The notes below the pieces were generated by a model. That model was not told the DNA's origin. It did no database searches and saw nothing but the letters and a program-made list of their open reading frames with translations. Of a stretch of 64,000 bases of DNA, positions 12,316 through 23,940 are shown one piece after another. The stretch is from Physella acuta (Eukaryota > Mollusca > Gastropoda > Physidae): contig NW_026731895.1 in NCBI RefSeq assembly GCF_028476545.1, positions 669,501-733,500 on the forward strand, written 5' to 3'. Position numbers and translations under genes: made by a program. Positions within the stretch are counted from its first letter, which is position 1. The number at the start of each line of letters is the position of its first letter.

Positions 12316-13010
12316 CTAACCGGCCAACAAGTATACTGTCAATGGAATCATCCCTAGGCTACTCGCCGGCCAACAAGTATACTGTCAATGGAATCATCCC
12401 TAGGCTACTCGCCGGCCAACAAGTATACTGTCAATGGAATCATCCCTAGGCTACTCGCCGGCCAACAAGTATACTGTCAATGGAATCATCCCTAGGCTAC
12501 TCGCCGGCCAACAAGTATACTGTCAATGGAATCATCCCTAGGCTACTCGCCGGCCAACAAGTATACTGTCAATGGAATCATCCCTAGGCTACTCGCCGGC
12601 CAACAAGTATACTGTTAATGCAATGGAATCATCCCTAGGCTACTCGTCAGCCAACAAGTATACTGTCAATGGAATCATCCCTAGGCTACTCGCCGGCCAA
12701 CAAGTATACTGTCAATGGAATCATCCCTAGGCTACTCGTCAGCCAACAAGTATACTGTCAATAGAATCATCCCTAGGCTACTCGCCGGCCAACAAGTATA
12801 CTGTCAATGGAATCATCCCTAGGCTACTCGTCAGCCAACAAGTATACTGTCAATGGAATCATCCCTAGGCTACTCGTCAGCCAACAAGTATACTGTCAAT
12901 GGAATCATCCCTAGGCTACTCGTCAGCCAACAAGTATACTGTTAATGGAATCATCCCTAGGCTACTCGCCGGCCAACAAGTATACTGTCAATGGAATCTT
13001 CCCTAGGCTA
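12316..13010. repeat. 46-bp minisatellite (AACAAGTATACTGTCAATGG)
   Basis: Fifteen near-identical copies of a 46-bp unit containing CCAACAAGTATACTGTCAAT and ATCATCCCTAGGCTACTCG. Two subtypes alternate, ending CTCGCCGG or CTCGTCAG. Copies differ by only a few bases, so the array is recent or actively homogenised. The unit length equals that of the unrelated array at 58030-62160. Confidence 0.95.
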
Positions 13011-13015
13011 CTTCG

Positions 13016-14240
13016 GTTGTTCTGGTGGGGTTTTTTTTGCTTTGAGTTCTGTTGAGCGTCCAAAACTATTTTCAGATTCTGTCAACAAGACCTATGGATG
13101 TAGCCTAAACAATGGCGTTCGTGGAATATTTATTGGGGAAGGCAACCGCAATTTGTAGCCTTGTTGAAAAGTTTAGATAATTAGTTTGTACAAACTAGAG
13201 GACTCGCTTTACAAAGTGGTTTAGTTCTTCATAAGTGATGATTAAATGAAATCGTTTTGTTTAAACTTTTCCTCGGTACTAATTAGCAGTTTTGTAGTTT
13301 GAACAAAATGGGAGGGCCGTCTTATGAGCGTCCAACACAGCGTGTGGCGCCCTTGTAACCAAGGTACCACCCCCACATCGTGTGGCCCCCTTGTATCTAA
13401 GGTACCCCCCACCGTGTGGCGCCCTTGTGTCCTAGTTACCCGACCCCCATCGTGTGGCGCCCTTGTGTCCTAGGTACCACCCCACCGTGTGGCGCCCTTG
13501 TGTCCAAGATACCCCCCCCCCCCAACGTGTGGCGCCCATGTGTCCATCGTGTTGCCTTCTATATCCCACCCGACTTCACCCTCCCACTCTGCTATTGTAC
13601 AATTTGCCCCGTGAAAATATACCTGGACAGTCTGACCTAATGAGAGAGAAAAATGTTTAGCTTGCTCAAAGAAAACTGTTTGATGTTTCACTTACTGCAT
13701 AATATAATACGTGTTCTAACACACCTGACAAATATACACGCCTGTCATCTATACAGCACATCTGACATCCATATAACACACATGACATCTATACAACACA
13801 CCTGACAACTACACAAATCTCATTTGACATCTCAACAAAACCCGCTTTACATCTTTACACAATACGTTTGACATCTGTATTTCCTGTAGAACGTAATGCC
13901 ACAAAGCGCTGTATTTGTTGCAGATTTGTCTGGGTAAAAAAAAAAGCCCATCTTAATGATCCCAACACAATTCATACTAATATTCATACATATGTACATC
14001 CTTCCATCCATCCATCCATCCATCCAAACGCAGAACGCGAATAAGTTAAGGTGAATAGCGTAAAGCTGTTGTTATTACCCCAGGTATCAAGTGTATATCT
14101 TTAGCTGAACTCTGAGTAAACTGGTGTACGAATCTTGCTCACTCGGTGCACATGCGTGTTTCTGTGATAGCACGAGCAAGTTTTTAGACACCAAATCTGT
14201 GTCATAGCTTTACGTGTCGCGTGTGTTTAAACCTCTGCCT
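13016..14240. other. Non-coding stretch with short GTGTGGCGCCCTTGTG repeats
   Basis: It holds five degenerate copies of a 38 to 40-bp unit with GTGTGGCGCCCTTGTG at 13345-13540, an ACACACCTGACATC motif repeat at 13720-13870, and a short TCCATCCATCCA run near 14006. No gene is supported. Confidence 0.5.
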
Positions 14241-14242
14241 AT

Positions 14243-14725
14243 TACCTGTGGCCCAGCCCACTACTGACGACCGGTGGCCCGGCCGACTGCCTTTGGCCTG
14301 GCCCACTGCCGACCACATATGGCCCGGCCCACTGCCGACCACATGTGGCCCGGCCCACTACTGACGACCGGTGGCCCGGCCGACTGACTGTGGCCCGGCC
14401 CACTACTGACCACCTGTGGCCCGGTCCACTACTGACCACCTGTGGCCTGGCCCACTACTGACCACCTGTGGCCCGGCCCACTACTGACCACCTGTGGCCC
14501 GGTCCACTACTGACCACCTGTGGCCTGGCCCACTACTGACCACCTGTGGCCTGGCCCACTACTGACCACCTGTGGCCTGGCCCACTACTGACTGCCTGTG
14601 GCCTGGCCCACTACTGACCACCTGTGGCCTGGCCCACTACTGACCACCTGTGGCCTGGCCCACTACTGACCACCTGTGGCCTGGCCCACTACTGACAGCC
14701 TGTGGCCTGGCCCACTGCCAATTGC
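14243..14725. repeat. 26-bp minisatellite (CTGTGGCCTGGCCCACTACT)
   Basis: About 18 copies of a 26-bp unit, CTGTGGCCTGGCCCACTACT followed by GACCAC. Earlier copies carry GGCCCGGCC and CGGTGGCCCGGCCGAC variants, so the array grades from diverged (left) to uniform (right). Confidence 0.9.
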
Positions 14726-14944
14726 CTTTAGCGTTGTTGAGGGTGAAGCGTCGTTTTCTCTGATTTATCGTCTTCTTTATATCGTTCAGGGACGGTAATC
14801 TAACTAATGGGAGATAATTAAGCTGGCTCGAGACTCCTCACACTTGCCGCACAAACTGGGTTATCCTTTCCTTTTAGTAGCGAGACTACGGTGATCTCCC
14901 TGTCTCCCATTGGTACTAGGAATGTTTACACCTGTATGTCTGGC

Positions 14945-15258
14945 ATATGGTGTCTTCTATCATTGGTACTAGGGGTCTTAAAGACTTGGGTCTAGATTAG
15001 GGGTCTTCTATCATTGGTACTAGGGGTCTTAAAGACGTGGGTCTTGTGATGGGGTCATCTATCATTGGTACTAGGGGTCTTTAAGACTTCGGTCTTGTGT
15101 TGGGGTCTTCTATCATTGGTACTAGGGGTCTTATAGACTTCGGTGTTGTGTTGGGGTCTTCTATCATTGGTACTAGGGGTCTTTAAGACTTCGGTCTTGT
15201 GTTGGGGTCTTCTATCATTGGTACTAGGGGTCTTAAAGACTTCGGTGTTGTGTTGGGG
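14945..15258. repeat. About 51-bp minisatellite (CTATCATTGGTACTAGGGGTC)
   Basis: Six copies of a unit of about 51 bp beginning TCTATCATTGGTACTAGGGG and continuing TCTTAAAGACTTCGGTCTTG. Confidence 0.9.
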
Positions 15259-15924
15259 TCTTCTCACTGTTACAAAAGGTAGGACTGTGTAGAAGGGGTC
15301 CCCCACCCTCACACAAATATAAACGACCAGACCTGTAGAAGGGGTCCCCCACCCTACCAGACTGTGGGAGGGGTCGCCATTGACGACACGTGGTAGATGC
15401 CAGACTAATCCTGTGGTGCCTGCGCACAGTTCTGAGAGCGACAGGCGCATTGTACAGCTGCCTGAAAGGTATAAATACAATTACAACTAATGCCCTGGGG
15501 CTGTAGATAAATCCTGTCCCCCATCGTCTTAAGTACGTTCTGTGACGGGGGTGGGGGGGGGGGGTATTGTTAGTTGGGAAAAAGGTGGAAGGTGATGATG
15601 TACCTAGATAAGATGTGGGTTAATAATGTTGCCGGGTTTCATACCGTCTTAAAATGTGATGTTTGGTGTTGGAATAATGCACGGGTGCGCGGGTTAATTG
15701 GTTGTGATTCAAACATGCATCAGTGTTAGTTACCCCACGGGGTATCTGACGTGATCTATGACGGGCGGGAGTTTGAGATGCGATTACATGGGGCGTCCCT
15801 GGTTGCACGGGTTGGCGTGTGGTTGTAGAGAAATTTGCTTGTGCCGCTCCTGGTTGTGTTTAGGGTTGGCGTGTGGTTCTAGAAAAATTTGTGATGTGAG
15901 ATACCTTCGCAAGTTTATGTGTAA

Positions 15925-16110
15925 TGTGAACAAGTCAACTTTTGAATTATTGGTCCCAAATGAACAAGTCAACTTTTGAATTATTGGTCCCAAACGAACA
16001 AGTCAACTTTTGAATTATTGGTCCCAAATGAACAAGGGAAAACTTTTGCATTATCTCTGCAAGATTAACAAGTCAACTTTGTCGTTATCGGTGCAAGATG
16101 AACGAGTCAA
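15925..16110. repeat. 34-bp short array (GAACAAGTCAACTTTTG)
   Basis: About five copies, decaying to the right, of a unit containing GAACAAGTCAACTTTTGAAT and TATTGGTCCCAAA. Confidence 0.85.
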
Positions 16111-18550
16111 CTATTGCATTATCTGTGCAAGTAAACATTAGCCAAAGAACAATGAACTGTCCTTATACCTTGTAACGGCAACGTAGCTCAGCTGTAGCGG
16201 AGTGCGTAGAAATAATGTTCTGTCAAATCTCTATCGCACGTCACCGCACCCATACATTCCATTGTTCTCCCAGAATTACAGAATGAGATAGGTTATTAAA
16301 CGAGATAGCACAAAAAAATAGCGCCCTGTATTACTACGCTGCCTGTATCCTTACATCTGTAATCGTACCTTCTAAATGACGTAACGACGTGTCCCGTGAT
16401 TTAGGACATTTTTGTTGCCGGCACTTTATTACCTTGACTGCGCGTCTTATAGATGTGCAAATGTGTGTTCGCACGGTGCGTGCGCAGTGATGACGGTACT
16501 AGAGCCTCAATCTAATCTACAACCGACGATCCTGTTTTTATTGTACGTTTCTTATACCGCTTGTGTGGGGAGAAACGGGGTAATCTCCTCCTGATTCTCC
16601 AAGGGAAATCACTAGGATAACTACATTAGAAATAAATACCTTGTTAGCGAGCGGGTAATGAATTTTCCTTTTATCGGCGGTCATAAGAACCTTATCTTCC
16701 TATTTTTAAGATTCGGATGGCAATTTCCCGGGTTTTTTTCTTTTTCGTTAAAACGATATCTTGCAGTGAATGTCACATATTTATCATTAACTTTCTCAAA
16801 TTTGCAGACCCAGATTTGCAAGGTACATAACCGCGGGCCATCGCTGGTCTATATTGTAAAATTTTGGACTGGGTTTATTCCCCTTGCGTTATAGACATAA
16901 AGTAAAAAAAGTTAATAAAAACACAAAAAGACTTGAGTCTGTGTGGAAAGTCTGATCGCTTGAATGATGGGAGACATTTCCCCCATACAACAAGTCTTTG
17001 CCGCAGTTTGACGGTAGACATTTCCCTTATCAAACATGTTTCTGCTGCTTTTTCATGACATTTGCCTTATACAACAAGTCTTAGCCACTGTTTGATGCAA
17101 GACATCCCTTCCCCCCCCCCATACAAGTCACCGAGACTGTTTGATGCAAGAGGCCTGCCCTGCTCCCGACGCTTGTGATTATTTTTGCATCCCGGCAGTT
17201 TGAACCATTCGCATGCTCCATTTCACGTATGTTTGTGAGTGGGGTCTGGAAAAAAAGCCGTGTTTACCGGCTGATTGCCGGCTTGATTTGTTTATGAGGC
17301 AAAGAGCATGCGCCCGATGTCCTTTGATGTCGATGGACCTACATCCACGAGTCTCACCTTATCAAATCTCCCCCCCCCCCCCCGTTCGAATCTCCTCTAT
17401 TCGTATATATCGAGATGAGCGTCTATAAAACGTGAGTACTGATGCGCGTGTTTGGTGAGCTGCAGTAGTGTACGTTTATTGGCAGAGAAGTGTACACGTC
17501 ATACCAACGTTTGTTCACTTAGCTGGAGGTCGGAAAGGTCAGGGAGAGAAAAAAAAAAGTTTGTATTTGTGAGCCGTATTGCGTCATCCACGGTATGGGA
17601 GATCACTCTATCTGTATTGTTTGATGGCGAGATGACGTGTTTACGTGCAGGCTACAGCGTATAGGGGGAGTCTTGAGTCGCTGAGTCGAGTTATCTACCC
17701 TTCGCCTCTTGTGGTCATTGCGTTGTTCAGGGGAAGCAACCAACAAGGGGGAAATAAATTTCTTATAAAACACATGCAAAGAGTACAACATAGTATTGTA
17801 TTACTGCCCCTGCTTCATTGTTAAGGTCAGGACAATGGTATGAGATAGGAATAGCTGGGTTATCTGGCCATGAATTAAATCTGTAGACAGTGTCAGAGGA
17901 GACGGTTCATAGAGTGGCTCTGACACGGCAATACAGTAGATGTCTTTTACTTTACTGCCGGGCTTCTGTCAGGGTCAAGGTCAGGGGTGAGCTCCCCCTC
18001 GGGTACCCCATGTCATCCCCCCTCCGTTATTGCCCTTCCACCCACACACACACACCACCACAAAAAAAGACTAGTCGAACATAACCCCTGTCATTTAGAA
18101 ATAGATAAGGAAAATAGATAAGTTAATGATAAGTTAGGTAGAGGTTTTAAGATAAGGATAGGGAGAAGCATAGTGATAGATTTAGTTATATAAGAGGAGT
18201 GGGGTAATTTAACCGGGAGGGGGGTGGTAATGACCTAGATCCAGACCGGGAATAGCATTAGGGTTAGGTTAGGGTATCAATACTGACAACAGCAACGACA
18301 ACCACAACAACAACAACGAACACGACTGCCACCCCTTGACTTAGCACCACTTAGGCTGCCACTACCCCCCCCCCCCCCCCTCAGTACCCCACACACCGAG
18401 GGGTGAGTCTCTCAGACCACGTGACTTGATAACTTGTGACAGTTTAAAAATAGTCATCTGCTCCATCTTGTGACGTCATCCGCCTGCGGTACACACTTGT
18501 CTTCGAGAGTAAATGTTTGGGGGTTTGTTAGTGTAAATACCTACAGCTTG
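16111..18550. other. Non-coding stretch, no gene recognised
   Basis: AT-rich intronic sequence. It includes four imperfect copies of a motif around GACATTTCCC and ATACAACAAGTC at 16970-17130, and poly-C tracts near 17110, 17375 and 18366. A TATAAAA at 17424 has no supporting context. Short open frames are uninformative. Confidence 0.4.
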
Positions 18551-18554
18551 ACAG

Positions 18555-19075
18555 TGCATTCCAACAGTTCGTCATCCTAAACTTCACATTCCAATAGTTC
18601 GTCATCTAAACTTCACATTCCAACAGTTCGTCACCCTAAACTTCACATTCCAACAGTTCGTCATTTTAAACAATATATTCCAACAGTTCGCCATCCTAAA
18701 CTTCACATTCCAACAGTTCGTCATTTTAAACAATATATTCCAACAGTTCGCCATCCTAAACTTCACATTCCAACAGTTCGTCATTTTAAACAATATATTC
18801 CAACAGTTCGTCATCCTAAACTTTACATTCCAACAGTTCGTCATTTTTAAACAATATATTTCAAATGTTCATCCAAACATTACATTCCAAATGTTTATAC
18901 AAAACATTACATTCCAAATATTCACCCCAAACATTACATTCCTAATGTTCGCCCTAAACTTTACATTCCTAATGTTCACCCAAAACATTACATTCCAAAT
19001 GTTCATCCAAAACATTACATTCCAAATGTTCATCTAAAACATTACATTCCAAATGTTGGCTCTAAACATTACAAT
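18555..19075. repeat. 30-bp minisatellite (ACATTCCAACAGTTCGTCAT)
   Basis: About 17 copies of a 25 to 30-bp unit. The left half alternates a TTCGTCATCCTAAACTTC form with a TTCGTCATTTTAAACAATAT form, a two-unit higher-order repeat. The right half decays to ACATTCCAAATGTTCATCC. Confidence 0.9.
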
Positions 19076-20234
19076 CTAGCAATGCCATGAGACTGCCCCT
19101 ATAATAATTGTTGTATGTAATGAACCTCATTAACTTTCTGTACATCGTCACACGGTGTACGTGCCTTCATGTATGTAGACAGACTCGGTGGAATAATTAG
19201 CTTGCGTTAAGATAAAGCTTTGATCATTGAAATTAGATGCTCTATTTATAGCGCAGTACGATGTTGAGAAAGACTAAAATGCGGGTTTAGTTTCCGACAT
19301 AGTTAACGTTAGGTTTTACTTAGTGTTAAATCTATCCGCTGTGAACTGGCAGATTGTTAAATTTATCAGCACTATGGTGGCAGATTGTTAAATTTATCAA
19401 CACTATGGTGGCAGATTGTTCCAGGCATCGCTTCATCGTTTGTCTAGGTGAGCACATCAGCTGCTGTGATTTCAGCTGTTGTTGAAACGTCAACGAAGAT
19501 CGTTGTCTACCCTTTGTTTATGATCGTATCCAGGTGTAGCAGCCCCATAAATGACGCCACAGGTCGGGAATAGATGTGTGTGTCCCTCGCTCTCGTTAGA
19601 CTGTGTCCCTCGGTCTTGTCAGATTATGTGTCCTTCCGCCGTCAGATTGTGTCCCTCTCTCGTCAGGCAGTGTGCCTCGCTCGTGATCCATCTTTATTCA
19701 TAGTGTTTCTTTTAGACTTTTTTCTCTGTGGGTGGGGGTCGGACACTGGTAAAATTAAATATTTTCTTTACAAATTCCACTTCGTTCGGGTTGGGGGCGG
19801 TAGAGATGCCTGAAAGAAACACTGTGTTACTTCAACTTAGAGTTATTCCCATCACACTGCTAAATGAAAAGAGTGCATGAACATTACTGTGTAAAGTCAC
19901 ATTACGTTATACAGTAATATTTTGGTAATGTTGTTGGTAATGTTGGTAAATCTAAAAGTTGCTAATACATATCGATTTTCACGTGTGACTAACATACATG
20001 GTTGCGAGGACTTGTTCTAAGGCAAACTATATGAATGGGTCCCATTTACTTTAAACACGCAAAATACTAATGATTTTTATTTTTTAATTTTATTTTTATT
20101 TTTTTATTTTTTTTTGGGGGGGGGGGGGGGGGGGAGTACTGCAACTCGTCTGTAAGAAATTGGACTTGAACTGAACTGTTACCTGAGCATCGCCCCACCC
20201 ATGCCATAACTCATGTTTCCATCTCCGTCCCCAG
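19076..20234. other. Intron end upstream of the first dystrophin exon in the window
   Basis: AT-rich sequence with two copies of AGATTGTTAAATTTATCA near 19350-19410, a TTTTATT-rich tract and a G18-type homopolymer at 20116-20134. It ends in a pyrimidine-rich acceptor, CATCTCCGTCCCCAG, at 20234. Confidence 0.6.
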
Positions 20235-20681
20235 GTGCTAGAAGATGAAGTCAAGCGACGCGGCAAAGACCTGACCGCCCTCAAATCACAGAGTCACAGC
20301 CTGCCAGACAGCAGCAAGGCGGGCGCCTCCACAGACCTCGCGCCCCTCGATGAAAGATTCCGCGCCCTCACCACTCGGCTGGCCAGCACCCCTCCGCCCT
20401 CGCCCATCCTGACGCCCCTGACGAAGGAGACGACCGTGACGACAGCGGCGTCGACCAACGGCCACGCGTCACCCTCGGACAGCGTCATCAGCCGGACCAC
20501 GTACAATGTGGTCTCCACCAGCGTCACCAGGACCACCACACTGGCCCACACGCCGGCCCAGTACCTGCAGGCCCTCCGGCGGCTCACGGCCCAGATGTGC
20601 GAGCTGCGGTCAAGCATGGAGCTGGACGACGCCGTGGTGGTGGAGGAGACGGGCAGACTGGCCTATGACGTCAAGATGAAG
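20235..20681 (+). CDS. DMD: Dystrophin exon, human exon 41/42 equivalent (end of R16, linker, start of R17)
   Basis: A 447-nt exon (149 codons, phase 0 at both ends) bounded by CCCCAG at 20234 and AAG|GTGAGA at 20682. Residues 1-50 (VLEDEVKRRGKDLTALKSQS to RALTTRLAS) match the last helix of human repeat R16. Residues 51-105 form a Pro/Ser/Thr-rich linker (STPPPSPILTPLTKE, TTTLAHTPAQYL) where human dystrophin has a shorter insert before R17. Residues 106-149 (LQALRRLTAQMCELRSSMEL) match the first helix of R17. Dystrophin links cortical actin to the membrane dystroglycan complex. The upstream exon is outside the window or hidden in the preceding 20 kb. Codon use is GC-rich, unlike the flanks. 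The linker makes the exon much longer than human exon 42 (195 nt). Confidence 0.9.
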
Positions 20682-21129
20682 GTGAGAGGTCAATAGGTCA
20701 CTGGGGCAACTAATAACTGTACCCGACCCTTGGTACCCTGTACTTGTCCTACCACAGGTCACATGACATGAGATTTGAACTCTTCAGTATTCTAAATTCT
20801 AATCAATATATCTTTACGTGTACTAAAACAACAGAAAGAGATACCTATTAGAGCTGTAGCCTATACATTAGCCTGGTTGAAAAAAAAACGAACTGGCAGG
20901 GTGTATTTTACTTACCTTTTAATCTTAAAAACAATTAAATGGTCTTAGTTTCAATGCCAAAACTATCCATCCCCCCCCCCCCCCCGTCCACTTAATCTTA
21001 AGAGTTTGTTCATTTTTCAGCCAAACCCTAATGATAGTGAATTCAGTTAATTTACGTCTTTGGTGAATTTCCTGCTTGTGATTTGACCGTGATCAACCTC
21101 ATAGATTGGTGTAATAAATTAAATCTGCA
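20682..21129. other. Start of the intron between the exon 42 and 43 equivalents
   Basis: The intron runs 20682-21461. This part is unique AT-rich DNA with a poly-C tract near 20973-20987 and no other feature. Confidence 0.6.
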
Positions 21130-21450
21130 AAGATAAACCTACAACAATAAATCTACAACAAAAAACCTACAATAATAAACTTACCAAAATAAACTTACAC
21201 TAATAAACCAACACTAATAAACCTACACTAATAAACCTACACTAATAAACCTACACTAATAAACCTACACTAATAAACCTACACTAATAAACCTACCATA
21301 ATTAACCTACCATAATAAGTCTACAATATTAAGTCTACAATATTAAGCCTACAATTATAAACAGACCGTTATAAATCTGCTATATTAAACCTACAACTAT
21401 AAACCTACAAAAATAAACCTACCGTCATAAACCTACTATATCAAACCTAC
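21130..21450. repeat. 14-bp array ending at the exon 43-equivalent acceptor
   Basis: About 20 copies of AATAAACCTACACT and variants, running up to the acceptor GATTGTTCCAG at 21461. The array therefore supplies the region where branch point and polypyrimidine signals would be expected. Confidence 0.9.
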
Positions 21451-21461
21451 GATTGTTCCAG

Positions 21462-21634
21462 GGCATGGAGCAGAAGGTTTGGGATGTCCAGGAGAACCTG
21501 ACCGAGATGGAGTCCCAGAAAGATGACGTCATGCTGCAGGCCAACCAAGAGGAGGCGGCTGGCATCAGATCCCAGATGGAGCAGCTACTGCAGGAGTGGT
21601 CCAGACTCAGCGACACACACTCCACCCGCACTAA
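21462..21634 (+). CDS. DMD: Dystrophin exon, human exon 43 equivalent (R17)
   Basis: 173 nt, phase 0 in and phase 2 out, bounded by GTTCCAG and CTAA|GTGAGT. It encodes GMEQKVWDVQENLTEMESQK through QMEQLLQEWSRLSDTHSTRT, the central and third helices of the R17 spectrin repeat. It lines up without gaps with human exon 43, which is also 173 nt with the same phases; the helix C tryptophan is codon 46 in both. The split last codon (AA|G, Lys) is completed by the first base of the next exon at 33171. The last 16 bases are duplicated within the downstream intron array. Confidence 0.93.
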
Positions 21635-21925
21635 GTGAGTTGTTCTATCTCTCTACCACACTCCACCCGCACTAAGTGAGTTGTTCTATCTCTCTACCAC
21701 ACTCCACCCGCACTAAGTGAGTTGTTCTATCTCTCTACCACACTCCACCCGCACTAAGTGAGTTGTTCTATCTCTCTACCACACTCCACCCGCACTAAGT
21801 GAGTTGTTCTATCTCTCTACCACACTCCACCCGCACTAAGTGAGTTGTTCTCTCTACCACACTCCACCCGCACTAAGTTAGTTGTTCTATATACCTCACT
21901 CCACCCGCACTGAGTTCTTGGGTTT
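21619..21925. repeat. 41-bp array built from the exon 43-equivalent 3' end and its donor
   Basis: The exon end ACTCCACCCGCACTAA and the donor GTGAGTTGTTCTATCTCTCT are repeated about six times downstream with a 41-bp period (donor copies near 21676, 21717, 21758, 21799, 21840), then degenerate. Each unit carries a complete copy of the 5' splice site. Reading from the exon into any later unit meets TGA at once. Confidence 0.93.
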
Positions 21926-22267
21926 CTTCTCTCTACTCCACTGTCTACCTCTATCCCCACCTAGTCTCCCTTCCTTTCTCCATATTTCTCTATACATCTT
22001 GATCCCTGTCTTCTTGCTCTCCCTCCCATCGTCCCTTATGGAACAACCCATGTATCTCTATCGAACCTGTGTGCCTCAAACATAATTTAACTACATAACA
22101 CGAGGGGTGAGGGGGGGGATACTCATCAACTGGGCGATTGGTAAGTGGGAGATGACCTACTCGGTGATCACCAACTGTCAGATCACCACCTGTGAGATAA
22201 CCTACTCGGTGATCACCAACTGTGAGGTCACCAACTGGACGACCCAACAGACGTTCGATGTGTTTAA

Positions 22268-23065
22268 TTCACTAACAATATTCTGAGATGACAACGGTTA
22301 CCAATCTAGACAACGTTTACCAATCTAGACAACGTTTTCCAAAGTAGACAACGTTTACCAATCTAGACAACGTTTTCCAAAGTAGACAACATTTACCAAC
22401 CTACAACTGAAATCCGTCTTCTACCTCTACAACCAACATGATGGCAGAAGATTGAGCAGCTGCTCATGAGAAGATATATGGAGACGATGTGCTACTCACG
22501 CTTAAAATAACTGTTGCTTTAAAAAAATAACACGTTTAAAGTAAAGTTAAAAAACGTGTTTCGCGAATACACAACAGTCTTGTTAGTAATTCTTGTTTGT
22601 GAAAGGTGATGTCGGTTGTTTTTTGTTGTTGGTTTATACCTGGAACCAACCATAGAACCTGTTGTTTCCATGGTTACCCTTTTAACTAGTTTCTATGAAG
22701 ACAACTAGATATACCTTTTGTTTGATGATATCACGATCAAAGGTGAATTGATGTAGCCTTAATTAAATGTCGTATTTGTGAAAAATAGTATATGAATGGT
22801 AAATTCGATCAAGCGTCTGATTTGTGCAAATAGCATACGGTAAATTAAATCGAGTGTGCTATTTGTGCAAATAGTATACGGTAAATTGAAACCTGCGTGT
22901 TGCGTGATGTTGTCAGGAACTTGGATAAAATAACATAAAGCTGAGTGTACAGAAGCTATTCACCCGTTTTATTGTGTCAATAGCAGCATGATCTTTGTAA
23001 TGTGCCAATAGCAGCATGATCTTTGTAATGTGCCAATAGCAGCATGATCTTTATAATGTGCTAAC
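22268..23065. repeat. Two short arrays in the 11.5-kb intron
   Basis: ACAACGTTTACCAATCTAG repeated about five times at 22285-22400, and CCAATAGCAGCATGATCTTT repeated three times at about a 28-bp period at 22978-23060. Between them is unique AT-rich intron. Confidence 0.8.
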
Positions 23066-23774
23066 GTGCTTATACTCCCGTGTATTTGGTAATTTGTCTG
23101 CTTCGAGCTAAAAGATTTGAATACGTTCTAACAATTAAAAGTTAAACGTCCCATTGTCATAGATTTTTAGAAGCTACTACTATGTATGTTTTGTTTTTAA
23201 GTTGAAGTAATCTCTGTTAGTTTCAAGCCGTTCACCAGCCACAATAGGCCAAAACAAGCCACTAGCAACCACTTAAAGCCACGACTCCACACAAACCCTC
23301 CAACGATTCCTGGAATGTCTGCCCTAACTCCCCCTCGACCTTGACCTTGCCGGTCGTGTGGGACGTGTTACGTCATCACCTGATGCCTGTAGAGATGGCC
23401 TGATCCCATCACTACAGCAACATGTTCAGATCCCATCACTACAACAACATGTTCAGATGGTTTATCTGCCCCGCCCCGCTGATTTACGGGCGTGCATTCC
23501 TCAGTCGCAGGTACCTGTCACCACCGTGGTGATACATCTGTTCATATCGCATACTGTTGCAGAAGATGAACATATAGTTCAAGTCTACAACGGTTCATAT
23601 CGCATATTGTCAAAAGACAACTAGATCAAGAAGATAAATTACCAGTGCGAAATGTAAGACCTTGTTGATGTCAATTGTAATTTGTAGACGTGGCTTAGGG
23701 GTTGGAGAATAATGGCGTCACTGACTTAAGGTCGGAAATTTACGGACCCCAGGAGTCTTGTACAAGTTTTTTTT

Positions 23775-23940
23775 TCTGCTTGCCTTCACTGGGCTTTCTG
23801 CTTGCCTCTACTTGACTTTCTGCTTGCCTCTACTTGAATTTCTGGTTGCCTCTGACTCTCTGCTTGCCTCTACTTGACTTTCTGCTTGCCTCTACTTGAC
23901 TTTCTGCTTGCCTCTACTTGACTTTCTGCTTGTCTCCGAT
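23775..23940. repeat. 22-bp array (CTTTCTGCTTGCCTCTACTTG)
   Basis: Seven to eight copies of a 22-bp unit, CTTTCTGCTTGCCTCTACTTGA, some shortened. Confidence 0.9.

Noticed and set aside
12316-13010. Regular 46-bp repeats resembling a CRISPR array
   Set aside because: There are no unique spacers, the units are contiguous, and the DNA is clearly animal with introns.
16180-16245. tRNA-like start (GTAGCTCAGCTGTAGCGGAG)
   Set aside because: The A-box resemblance is not followed by a B box or a foldable acceptor stem.
17421-17460. TATAAAA followed by CGTGAGTACT
   Set aside because: The donor-like sequence lies too close to the TATA to define an exon, and there is no GC box or initiator.
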